In this document: positions 50,271 through 57,808 of the stretch, in pieces
Layout: each line of letters starts with the position of its first letter
Numbering within the stretch: position 1 is the stretch's first letter
Source: UBA1479 sp048263775
Lineage (GTDB): Bacteria > Pseudomonadota > Alphaproteobacteria > Rhodospirillales > Casp-alpha2
Direction of reading: 5' to 3'
Assembly (NCBI GenBank): GCA_048263775.1
Contig: JBLXDU010000007.1
Coordinates: forward strand, 186,001-250,000
Length of the DNA stretch: 64,000 nt
The notes under the pieces: model-generated
Seen by the model: the letters and a program-made list of their open reading frames with translations, nothing else
Told to the model about the DNA's origin: nothing
Database searches by the model: none
Translations under genes and position numbers: made by a program

Positions 50271-51191
50271 TCAATCCTCACCGATCCTATGCGGATCGAA
50301 GGGTGTCGACTGATAGACCATGTTGATCCAGTTGCCGAACAGGATGTGGGCATAGGCGCGCCAGCGGTTGACCGGCGTCTTGGCCGGGTCGTTGCCGGGG
50401 TAGTAGTTGGCGGGGACCTGAATGTCCGCGCCTTTTTCGGCATCACGGCGGTATTCGGCGTCCAGCGTGTCGGAATCGTATTCCAGGTGATTGAACATGT
50501 GGACGTGGTTGAGCTTGTGGTCGTGGACCAGGGCGATGCCCGTGGCTGCCCCCTCCATGAGGATTTCCAACTGTGGAAAGGGCTTGAGGTCGGCGGCGTG
50601 ATTTTCCGTGTGGCGTGACACGGGAATGTTCAGGGTGTCGTTCAGACCCCGGCACAGTTCCGACGCGGTGTTGAGCACCTGGTGTTCGAACACACCGAAC
50701 GCCTTGTGCGGCAACTGATATTTGGGAATGCCGTAGAAATGGTGAAGCGCCGCCTGAGCACCCCAGCACAGGTTGAACAGGCTGTGCACATTGCCCCGCG
50801 ACCAGTCGAAGATCTGGCAAAGTTCATCCCAATAGGTGACGGCTTCGAACGGCAGTTGTTCGATAGGCGCACCGGTGACGATCAGCCCGTCGAACTTCTG
50901 ATCCGTGACCTGGGTCCACGGATGATAGAAGTCGATCATGTGCTGTTCGTCGACGGTCTTGGGTTTGTGCGTCGTCAGCGCCAGCAGATGCATCTCGATC
51001 TGCAGGGGTGTCGCGCCCAGCACGCGGGCCAACTGGGTTTCCGTCTTCTGCTTCAACGGCATCAGGTTCAGCACCGCGATGCGCAGCGGGCGAATATCCT
51101 GAAGCATCGCCTGATCATCACCGATAATCGGTACGCCCTCTTTTTCCAGGACGGCGCGGGCGGGAAGGTCTGACGGAATCTTGATCGGCAT
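50271..51191 (-). CDS. metAA: Homoserine O-acyltransferase MetA (acetyl-CoA type predicted)
   Basis: A 306-residue class-I-amidotransferase-fold enzyme, first committed step of methionine synthesis. Nucleophile Cys in NLCWGAQAALHHFYG; the His and Glu of the triad are in MFNHLEYDSDTL. The acyl-specificity position reads Glu (TGAPIEQLPFEAVTYWDEL), as in acetyl-CoA-using MetA; succinyl-CoA enzymes such as that of E. coli have Gly there. The ATG at 51191 is the family start (MPIKIPSDLPAR); the ribosome site is weak. I see no SAM-II riboswitch in the short leader, although metA of relatives often has one. Confidence 0.93.
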   Translation of the reverse strand: MPIKIPSDLPARAVLEKEGVPIIGDDQAMLQDIRPLRIAVLNLMPLKQKTETQLARVLGATPLQIEMHLLALTTHKPKTVDEQHMIDFYHPWTQVTDQKFDGLIVTGAPIEQLPFEAVTYWDELCQIFDWSRGNVHSLFNLCWGAQAALHHFYGIPKYQLPHKAFGVFEHQVLNTASELCRGLNDTLNIPVSRHTENHAADLKPFPQLEILMEGAATGIALVHDHKLNHVHMFNHLEYDSDTLDAEYRRDAEKGADIQVPANYYPGNDPAKTPVNRWRAYAHILFGNWINMVYQSTPFDPHRIGED

Positions 51192-51268
51192 GGCGGCCTG
51201 TCCGGCGTTGGTTTCAGGTTGGGTGTGTACGTGTCTGGTGTGGTGCCGCGGGCGCGGCGGAGACGGTA

Positions 51269-52240
51269 TCAGAAATCCAATGCCCGGCGTTGGGCGCGGG
51301 CAAGGCATGCGTTCACATAGTGTGTGGCATTGGCCGCTGCAACCTCGTTGTCGGCGGACTGGGCGCGCATGGTTTCCAGCACCCGCCACAAAATTTTGTT
51401 GGCGTCGGGCACCAATTGACCCTGGGGCGGGTCGGTGAACAGGTCGGCGACGTCGATGGTGAAGCCGTATTTTTCAGCCATCCGGGCATAGCGCGGCTTG
51501 CGGTCCTGGACCAGGGCGGGGAACAGGGTGCGGGCGAAATCCTTGGGCCCGACACCCTTGCCGTCGGCAGGCTGGCCGGCCAGGTGCTTTTCGATAAACG
51601 AGGGGTAATAGAACAGGGGCTTGGGGTCGCTCTCGGCGCGTTCCTTCAGTGCATCCTCGTCGGTTTTACCGGCACGGATATAGAGGATCAGGGTATCGGC
51701 GCGGAGTGCCGTGATCACGGGGTCGTCGGGATCGTCCAGATCGACGATTTCGCACAGGCTGCCTGAGGCATCGTTGATGAAATCCTTGCAGCGGTAGATT
51801 TCCCAGGCCTTGGCGATGAAGTGACCGGTGTCCTTCATGGCTTCCTGTTCGCCCCAGCGATAGAGCCCCTGGCGCTTCAGGAACGTGGCCTTGTCCAGGC
51901 CGCCTTCGGCCGGGTCACCGTACATGCCCAGAAACGTGGATACCGGATCCAGGTTGTCGACGCTGATGTTGTGGTTGATGTAGATGGAATCCGAGCGCAG
52001 CAGGTTGGCCACGAACCTGTCCTGCATGTGCATGATCTTGTACTTGATGTTGTCCAGGATGTGTTCGGCAAGGTAGCGCGTGCCGATGCGGTAGTCGGCC
52101 GAATAGTGGTACCAGTCCGCATGGCGGCGCAGGCTGGTGGACAGCATGGTCTTGCCCACGCCGGACATGCCCAGCAGCGTGATCGCGTGGGGCAGTTGGC
52201 GGAACGCCTCGAAATCGTTGAGATATGCTTCAGAGCTCAT
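51269..52240 (-). CDS. P-loop ATPase/kinase-like protein of unknown role
   Basis: A 323-residue protein with a Walker A loop at about residues 23-30 (LLGMSGVGKTMLS) followed by HADWYHYSADYRIGTRYLAE. IVDLDDPDDPVI is a possible Walker B region at about 185, and LILYIRAG follows. There is no helicase or AAA signature. It resembles a small-molecule or nucleotide kinase fold known mainly as an uncharacterised ATPase in alphaproteobacteria. It lies 77 bases upstream of metA on the same strand, with a divergent AOR operon on the other side. The function is not assigned. Confidence 0.8.
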   Translation of the reverse strand: MSSEAYLNDFEAFRQLPHAITLLGMSGVGKTMLSTSLRRHADWYHYSADYRIGTRYLAEHILDNIKYKIMHMQDRFVANLLRSDSIYINHNISVDNLDPVSTFLGMYGDPAEGGLDKATFLKRQGLYRWGEQEAMKDTGHFIAKAWEIYRCKDFINDASGSLCEIVDLDDPDDPVITALRADTLILYIRAGKTDEDALKERAESDPKPLFYYPSFIEKHLAGQPADGKGVGPKDFARTLFPALVQDRKPRYARMAEKYGFTIDVADLFTDPPQGQLVPDANKILWRVLETMRAQSADNEVAAANATHYVNACLARAQRRALDF

Positions 52241-52432
52241 GCCCCAGGTTTGGCCTGCGCCGTTTCGCTTGTAAAGAGCTTTGATCGGGCCGCCACCGGC
52301 AAAAATTAATTCCAAGCTCCCGTGGGTGGAGTGCTAAGCTTGGGATTAGCAATTAACGGCGTCCGGTGCCGCGAAAAAGCGGGGAAATGACCGGAACGTC
52401 CCCCACCAGCAAACAGCGAACGGGAGGGTTTC

Positions 52433-52912
52433 ATGTTGAAAGCCTTGAATATCGATCCAGGCAAGTGCACGGGCTGCCTGCAGTGCGAACTTGCCTGCTC
52501 TTTCGAAAACGAGGGCGTGTTCAATCCGTCCAAGTCGCGGATCAAAGTCTTCAATTTCCACGACCAGGGCCGTTTTGTGCCTTATACCTGCACGCAATGC
52601 GACGAGGCCTGGTGCATGCACGCCTGTCCGGTCGACGCCATATCCCTGAACAAGCTGACCGGGGCGAAAGAGGTCAACGACAACCTCTGCGTCGGCTGCA
52701 AGGTCTGCACCATCGCCTGTCCCTTCGGCACGGTGAATTACAACTCCGCCACCGGCAAGGTCATTAAGTGCGACCTGTGCGGCGGCGATCCGGAATGCGC
52801 CAAGGCCTGCCCGACCGATGCCATCACCTATGTGGACGCCGACTGGACCGGCCTGGACAAGATGCGCAAATGGGCGGCCAAGACCGACGCCGGCCAGCAA
52901 GCCGCGCACTGA
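52433..52912 (+). CDS. aorA: Aldehyde oxidoreductase iron-sulfur subunit (AorA type)
   Basis: A 159-residue polyferredoxin with four [4Fe-4S] clusters, judged from 16 Cys in the groups CTGCLQCELAC, CTQCDEAWCMHACP, CVGCKVCTIACP and CDLCGGDPECAKACP. It passes electrons between the tungsten subunit and the flavin subunit. In Aromatoleum, AorA and AorB protomers polymerise into filaments (family knowledge). GGGAGG is the ribosome site. It is first in a five-gene operon. Confidence 0.92.
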   Translation: MLKALNIDPGKCTGCLQCELACSFENEGVFNPSKSRIKVFNFHDQGRFVPYTCTQCDEAWCMHACPVDAISLNKLTGAKEVNDNLCVGCKVCTIACPFGTVNYNSATGKVIKCDLCGGDPECAKACPTDAITYVDADWTGLDKMRKWAAKTDAGQQAAH

Positions 52913-52928
52913 AGGGGAGGACAATGTC

Positions 52929-54776
52929 ATGGCATGGGCACGGCGGATTCTGCGGGTCAACCTGACCAAGGGCACCTGCACGCATGAACCCCTCAACATG
53001 GAATGGGCCAAGCGCTATCTGGGTCAGCGCGGCCTGGCGACCAAATACCTGACGGAAGAGATCGATCCCAAGGTCGATCCCCTTGCACCGGAAAACAAGC
53101 TGATCATGGCGACCGGACCGCTGACCGGCACCTGCGCGTCCACGGCCGGGCGCTATTCGGTGATTACCAAAGGGGCGTTGACGGGGGCCATCGCGTGCTC
53201 CAACTCAGGCGGCTTTTTCGGCAACGAAATGAAGAACGCCGGGCTGGACATGATCATCTTCGAAGGCCGCGCCAAGGCGCCGGTCTATCTGTTCATCGAT
53301 AACGATGACTGTCGGCTGCTCGATGCCTCGGACTATTGGGGCACCTCCGTGTGGGACACGGAAGAAGGCATCAAGGAAGCCCATGGCGACGCCCAGATCC
53401 GCGTCGCCTCGATCGGCGTGGCGGGCGAAAAGGGCGTCAAATTCGCTTGTGTCGTCAATGACATGCACCGCGCCGCCGGGCGTTCCGGCGTCGGCACGGT
53501 GATGGGCTCGAAGAACCTGAAGGCCGTCGCCATCCGCGGCACCAAGGGGGTGTCCGTCGATGACATGCCGGCCTTCCTCAAGGCTGCGGCCGAGGGCAAG
53601 AAGGTGCTGGCGGAAAACGCGGTGACGGGCCAGGGGCTGCCGGCCTACGGCACCCAGGTTCTGATGAACGTGATCAACGAAACCGGCGCCCTGCCGACCC
53701 GCAATCACCGCGACATTCAGTTCGAGGGGGCGTCCAAGATTTCCGCCGAGGCCATGGCCGAACCGCGTGAATCGGACGGCAAGCCCAATCTGGTGCGCAA
53801 TGCCGCCTGCTTCGGTTGCACCATCGCCTGCGGGCGGGTGTCGACCATCGACCGCACTCATTACACGGTGGCTGATCGGCCGCAGTATCAGAAGGCATCG
53901 GGCGGGTTGGAGTACGAGGCCGCCTGGGCGCTAGGGGCGGCGACCGGCGTCGACGATCTGGACGCCCTGACCTTCGCCAACTTCATCTGCAACGAACAGG
54001 GGATTGACCCCATCTCGTTCGGCGCCACGGTGGGGGCGGCGATGGAGATGTTCGAGGATGGTGTCATCACCACCAAGGAGACCGGCGGGATCGAGGTCAC
54101 ATTCGGGTCCGCCAAGGCGCTGACGGATCTGGCCGAGCTTTGCGGCCGGGGCGAAGGCTTCGGGGCGGAGATCGGCCTGGGGTCCAAGCTGCTCTGCGCA
54201 AAATACGGCAAGCCGGAACTGTCCATGTCCGTGAAGGGGCAGGAGTTCCCGGCCTATGACGGCCGGGGCATCCAAGGCATGGGGCTGACCTATGCCACCT
54301 CCAACCGGGGCGCCTGCCATCTGCGCAGCTATACCGTGGCATCGGAAATCCTGGGCATTCCGGAAAAGACCGATCCTCTTGTCACCGACGGCAAGGCGGG
54401 CCTGGTCAAGGCGTTCCAGGATGCGACGGCGGCGGTCGACAGTGCGGGCATCTGCGTGTTCACCACCTTCGCCTGGACGCTGGAGGACATCGCCCCCCAG
54501 ATCGACGCCGCCTGCGAGGGCGATTGGAGCGTCGAGGCCCTGTTGGCAACGGGAGAGCGGATCTGGAACCTGGAACGCCAGTTTAATCTGGCAGCGGGCT
54601 TCACCGGCAAAGACGACAATCTGCCTCCGCGCCTGATGAAGGATGCGGCCAAGACCGGTCCGGCCAAGGGGTTGACCAGCGGCTTGGACAAGATGCTGCC
54701 GGAATATTATCAGCTGCGCGGCTGGTCCAAGGATGGCGTGCCGACCAACGAGACCGTCAGCCGGCTGGAGCTGTAG
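52929..54776 (+). CDS. aorB: Tungsten aldehyde:ferredoxin oxidoreductase large subunit (AorB type)
   Basis: A 615-residue enzyme that oxidises aldehydes to acids, or reduces acids with low-potential electrons, at a bis-metallopterin tungsten site. Family signatures: LRVNLTKGTCTHEPL, YLGQRGLATKYLTEEID, STAGRYSVITKGALTG, SGVGTVMGSKNLKAVAIRG. The proximal [4Fe-4S] cluster is held by CFGCTIACG with the fourth Cys probably in NRGACHLRSY. The ATG at 52929 has GGGGAGGA 7 bases upstream. It is 16 bases after aorA and 4 bases before aorC. Confidence 0.94.
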   Translation: MAWARRILRVNLTKGTCTHEPLNMEWAKRYLGQRGLATKYLTEEIDPKVDPLAPENKLIMATGPLTGTCASTAGRYSVITKGALTGAIACSNSGGFFGNEMKNAGLDMIIFEGRAKAPVYLFIDNDDCRLLDASDYWGTSVWDTEEGIKEAHGDAQIRVASIGVAGEKGVKFACVVNDMHRAAGRSGVGTVMGSKNLKAVAIRGTKGVSVDDMPAFLKAAAEGKKVLAENAVTGQGLPAYGTQVLMNVINETGALPTRNHRDIQFEGASKISAEAMAEPRESDGKPNLVRNAACFGCTIACGRVSTIDRTHYTVADRPQYQKASGGLEYEAAWALGAATGVDDLDALTFANFICNEQGIDPISFGATVGAAMEMFEDGVITTKETGGIEVTFGSAKALTDLAELCGRGEGFGAEIGLGSKLLCAKYGKPELSMSVKGQEFPAYDGRGIQGMGLTYATSNRGACHLRSYTVASEILGIPEKTDPLVTDGKAGLVKAFQDATAAVDSAGICVFTTFAWTLEDIAPQIDAACEGDWSVEALLATGERIWNLERQFNLAAGFTGKDDNLPPRLMKDAAKTGPAKGLTSGLDKMLPEYYQLRGWSKDGVPTNETVSRLEL

Positions 54777-54780
54777 GGCC

Positions 54781-56016
54781 ATGACCTACGTCATCATCGG
54801 CGCCGGCCCGGCAGGGGTCGTCGCGGCGGAAACGCTTGCCAAGACGGACCCGGGCTGTGACATCGTGCTGTTGGGCGGAGAAGCCGATCCGCCTTATTCC
54901 CGCATGGCCATTCCCTATGTCCTGACCGGCATCATCGACCACGGCGGCACGCACCTGCGCAAGACGGCCGGGCATTACGACACGCTCGGCATCACCTATC
55001 GCCAGGGCAAGGCGGCGGGTATCGACGTCAAGGGCAAGAAGGTCGCCCTGGAAGGCGGCGGCGAACAGCCCTACGACAAACTTCTGATCGCCACCGGAGC
55101 GAGCCCCATCAAGCCGCCGGTGCCGGGGCTCGACCTGCCCGGGGTGCATCATTGCTGGACCCTCGACGACTGCCGCGAGATCGAAAAGCTGGCTCAGAAA
55201 GGCTCCGAGGTCGTCCTCATGGGGGCCGGATTTATCGGCTGTATCATCCTGGAAGCCCTGGTCGAACGAGGCGTCAAGCTGACCGTGGTCGAGGCGTTGG
55301 ACCGCATGGTGCCGCGCATGATGAACGAGACGGCGGGTACCCTGATCAAGGACTGGTGTCAGGCCAAGGGCATCACGGTGCATACCTCGACCAAGGTCAC
55401 GGAAGTCGGCGAACAGGACGGCCGCCTGGCCGTCGCCATGGACAATGGGGAAACGGCGTCCGCCGACCTGGTGGTCGTCGCCGCCGGGGTGAAATCCAAC
55501 ATCGGCTTCATCGACGGCACGGGCATGAAGGCGGAGCAGGGCATTCTGGTGGATGAGTTCCTGCGCACCTCCGCCGACAACATCTATGCCGCCGGCGACT
55601 GCGCCCAGGGCCCGGATTTCGGCGGCGGTTTCAACGTCCACGCCATTCAGCCGACCTCGACCGAGCACGGCCGCTTCGCAGCCCTCAACATGGCGGGTAA
55701 GGTCACGCCCTATCGGGGCTCGTTGCAGATGAACGTGCTGGATACGGCGGGGCTGATCTCGACCTCGTTCGGCGATTGGGAAGGGGGCGAGGGCACGGAA
55801 AGTGCCGAGGCCCTGGACCGCGCGCGGTTCAAGTACCTGCGCCTGAACTTCAAGGACGACGTGTTGGTCGGTGCCTTGTCCCTGGGGCGCACGGACCACA
55901 TGGGTGTGCTGCGCGGCCTGATCCAGAACCGCACGCCGCTGGGCCTGTGGAAGGCACGGCTGATGGACGACCCGCACCGCATCATGGAAGCCTATGTCGC
56001 CCATGCCTATGCCTGA
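54781..56016 (+). CDS. aorC: FAD-dependent NAD(P)H oxidoreductase subunit of the AOR complex (AorC type)
   Basis: A 411-residue pyridine-nucleotide-disulfide-oxidoreductase-fold flavoprotein. FAD loop VIIGAGPAGVVAAETLAK, NAD loop VVLMGAGFIGCIILEAL, and FAD ribityl motif NIYAAGDCAQGPD. It lacks the CxxxxC redox pair of disulfide reductases, as expected for a subunit handing electrons to or from NAD(P)H. It begins 4 bases after aorB and is followed by the MoaD-like gene. In Aromatoleum this subunit caps the AorAB filament. Confidence 0.9.
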   Translation: MTYVIIGAGPAGVVAAETLAKTDPGCDIVLLGGEADPPYSRMAIPYVLTGIIDHGGTHLRKTAGHYDTLGITYRQGKAAGIDVKGKKVALEGGGEQPYDKLLIATGASPIKPPVPGLDLPGVHHCWTLDDCREIEKLAQKGSEVVLMGAGFIGCIILEALVERGVKLTVVEALDRMVPRMMNETAGTLIKDWCQAKGITVHTSTKVTEVGEQDGRLAVAMDNGETASADLVVVAAGVKSNIGFIDGTGMKAEQGILVDEFLRTSADNIYAAGDCAQGPDFGGGFNVHAIQPTSTEHGRFAALNMAGKVTPYRGSLQMNVLDTAGLISTSFGDWEGGEGTESAEALDRARFKYLRLNFKDDVLVGALSLGRTDHMGVLRGLIQNRTPLGLWKARLMDDPHRIMEAYVAHAYA

Positions 56017-56031
56017 CGGCGGGGGCACCCC

Positions 56032-56283
56032 ATGAAGATCCGGGTCAAGCTCTATGCCTCCCTGGCCGAGCACCTGCCGGCAGGGACCAAGGGCAACGAG
56101 ACCGATCTGGAGGTCGCCGCCGACGCGACCCCGGCCACGGTCATCGCCCAGCTCGGCCTGCCGGAAAAGATGTGCCATCTGGTGTTGCTGAACGGCGTCT
56201 ATGTGGAACCCTCGGCGCGGGCGGCCACGTCCATCCGCGACGGCGACGCACTCGCCATGTGGCCGCCGGTGGCGGGGGGCTAG
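56032..56283 (+). CDS. MoaD/ThiS-like sulfur carrier protein
   Basis: An 83-residue ubiquitin-fold protein ending in GG, the site of thiocarboxylation (VAGG). RVKLYASLAEHLPAGT at the start and RDGDALAMWPPVAGG at the end are typical of MoaD-type carriers. A dedicated MoaD-like gene within AOR operons is common and probably supplies dithiolene sulfur for the tungstopterin cofactor. It starts 15 bases after aorC. Confidence 0.88.
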   Translation: MKIRVKLYASLAEHLPAGTKGNETDLEVAADATPATVIAQLGLPEKMCHLVLLNGVYVEPSARAATSIRDGDALAMWPPVAGG

Positions 56284-56288
56284 TAATC

Positions 56289-56582
56289 TTGACCGCGCCG
56301 GTCGTCATCACAAAGGAAATGGCCCTGACGCGGGCCGCCTTCTTTCGCGGCATCGCCAAGGCGCTGGGTAGCGACGCCTTCGTCGAGACGGCGGATGGCG
56401 TTGTGCTGGAGCAGGACGGCAAACGTCTGGAGATCACCCTAGGGCCCGAACGCATGCGTCGCATCGCGCTGATCGAGATCGAAGTCATGGATGTGTCGCT
56501 TGGGTTCCATGGCTATGCCGGGGAGGATCGAGCTGCGGCGCTGATGGCGTTCGATCGGGCATTCCAGCGGGGCGGGGGTTGA
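56289..56582 (+). CDS. Small unknown protein at the end of the AOR operon
   Basis: A 97-residue protein that starts at TTG 56289 (weak ribosome site), 5 bases after the MoaD-like stop; ATG 56319 is an alternative start. It reads as an alpha/beta domain (LTRAAFFRGIAKALG, then VVLEQDGKRLEITLGPERMR and RIALIEIEVMDVSLGFHGYA). I do not recognise the family. Tight spacing implies a role in AOR assembly, cofactor handling or function. Confidence 0.65.
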   Translation: MTAPVVITKEMALTRAAFFRGIAKALGSDAFVETADGVVLEQDGKRLEITLGPERMRRIALIEIEVMDVSLGFHGYAGEDRAAALMAFDRAFQRGGG

Positions 56583-56594
56583 TTAGGGTGTTAT

Positions 56595-56611
56595 TTTAGA
56601 AGCATTCTAAC
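56595..56611 (+). promoter_or_regulatory. Irr-type iron control element
   Basis: A perfect dyad TTAGAA-GCA-TTCTAA (56596-56610) matching the ICE/Irr-box pattern of alphaproteobacteria (TTTAGAA-N3-TTCTAAA), 72 bases before the EncFtn start. Irr normally represses iron-storage genes when iron is low, so this predicts iron-dependent expression. The AT-rich patch around it probably holds the promoter. Confidence 0.75.
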
Positions 56612-56682
56612 TTTGAGCGTTGATCCCGATGGTGTATCCATTATCTTTAATGTCCACACACGATTTGTATTAAGGAGTTCCC

Positions 56683-56985
56683 ATGTCGAGTGAAGGTTTC
56701 CACGAACCCCTGGAAAAGCTGTCCGAAGAGACCATGGACCGTCATCGCGCCATTGTTTCCCTGATGGAGGAACTGGAGGCCGTTGACTGGTACCAACAGC
56801 GTGTCGACGCCACCTCGGATCCGGAGCTCAAGGCGATCCTGGCCCATAACCGGGACGAGGAAATCGAGCACGCCGCCATGGTTTTGGAATGGCTGCGCCG
56901 CAGCATGCCGCAGTTCGACAAGGAACTCCGTGAAACCCTGTTCAAGGACGGCCCGATCACCGGCCATCACGGCGACGACCACTAG
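56683..56985 (+). CDS. Encapsulated-ferritin-like protein (EncFtn) without targeting tail
   Basis: A 100-residue ferroxidase of the EncFtn family, very close to that of Rhodospirillum rubrum in my recollection: EETMDRHRAIVSLMEELEAV then DWYQQRVDAT and LAHNRDEEIEHAAMVLEWLR. Iron ligands corresponding to Glu32, Glu62 and His65 are Glu30, Glu60 and His63; Glu29, Glu32 and Tyr37 are also kept. The protein ends with GPITGHHGDDH, without the C-terminal GSLGIGSL-type peptide that docks EncFtn in encapsulin. No encapsulin gene follows; Hsp20 does. AAGGAG precedes the ATG, and an Irr-like box lies upstream. Confidence 0.92.
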   Translation: MSSEGFHEPLEKLSEETMDRHRAIVSLMEELEAVDWYQQRVDATSDPELKAILAHNRDEEIEHAAMVLEWLRRSMPQFDKELRETLFKDGPITGHHGDDH

Positions 56986-57012
56986 ACCGGCCACCGTTTC
57001 CGAGGTTTCGGA

Positions 57013-57042
57013 CCCCGCGTGTCATCGACGCGCGGGGTTTTC
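57013..57042 (+). terminator. Rho-independent terminator after EncFtn
   Basis: Stem CCCCGCG (57013-57019) with CGCGGGG (57031-57037), followed by TTTTCT. It makes the EncFtn gene monocistronic and separates it from hsp20. Confidence 0.85.
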
Positions 57043-57134
57043 TATGTTCGTTGACCTATATCATGGCGGGAAACTGCTGAGCAGATCATGCTTCCTACAT
57101 ATACCCAGCCATCGAACATGGAAGGATGAGACTG

Positions 57135-57800
57135 ATGAGTACCGCACAGCAATCCGCGCCGGAAAAAAAGGCGGAGGCAAAGCGCGCCGAGGGTGGCGAA
57201 GTTTCCGTCAAGCAGGATGCCACGACGCCGGCGGAGGCTTGGCGCACCGACATGGAACGCCTGATGAGCGATTGGTTCAGCGCCTGGAGCGGGCTTGGCC
57301 GTTTGCAGCCGTTCGGAGGCTTGCCCACTGGGGCGGCGCCTCCAGCGGCCGGCCTTGAGGAATGGCGCTCTCAGGCGGACCGTTATTTCGAGAACATGAA
57401 CCGGCGCTGGGCTGATCTGGCCCGCCTCAGCCCGCTTGAAATGTTCGGCGTTCCGGCCGGGGTTGCCCTTAACCCGGAGGTCGACGTCAGCGACGGTGAC
57501 GGCAAGTTCGTATTGAAGGCCGATCTGCCCGGGTTGTCGGAAGACGATGTCGAGGTCGCAGTCGACGGCGATGTGCTGACCATTTCCGGCCATAAGTCGG
57601 AAACGACCGAGGACAAGGAAAATGATTATTGCCGGCGCGAGCGCCGGTTCGGTTCGTTCCGACGGTCGTTCAAACTGCCCGAAGGGGTAGTCGGCGACAA
57701 GGCCAAGGCGACCTTCGACAAGGGAGTCCTGACGGTCACGCTGCCGAAACAGGGTAAGACGGAGAAAACCAAGGGCAAGAAGGTGCCGCTCAACGGTTGA
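57135..57800 (+). CDS. Small heat-shock protein, Hsp20/alpha-crystallin family
   Basis: A 221-residue holdase chaperone. An unusually long N-terminus (about 115 residues, KKAEAKRAEGG and MERLMSDWFSAWSGLGRL) precedes the alpha-crystallin domain: NPEVDVSDGDGKFVLKADLP, VDGDVLTISGHK, RRERRFGSFRRSFKLPEGV and DKGVLTVTLPK. I choose ATG 57135 because GGAAGG is 9 bases before it; ATG 57126 would abut the ribosome site. No clear sigma-32 promoter was identified. Confidence 0.9.
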   Translation: MSTAQQSAPEKKAEAKRAEGGEVSVKQDATTPAEAWRTDMERLMSDWFSAWSGLGRLQPFGGLPTGAAPPAAGLEEWRSQADRYFENMNRRWADLARLSPLEMFGVPAGVALNPEVDVSDGDGKFVLKADLPGLSEDDVEVAVDGDVLTISGHKSETTEDKENDYCRRERRFGSFRRSFKLPEGVVGDKAKATFDKGVLTVTLPKQGKTEKTKGKKVPLNG

Positions 57801-57808
57801 GCGGCAGA

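Noticed and set aside
51192..51268. SAM-II riboswitch before metA
   Set aside because: The conserved SAM-II loop sequences were not found, and the 77-base leader lacks a fitting pseudoknot.
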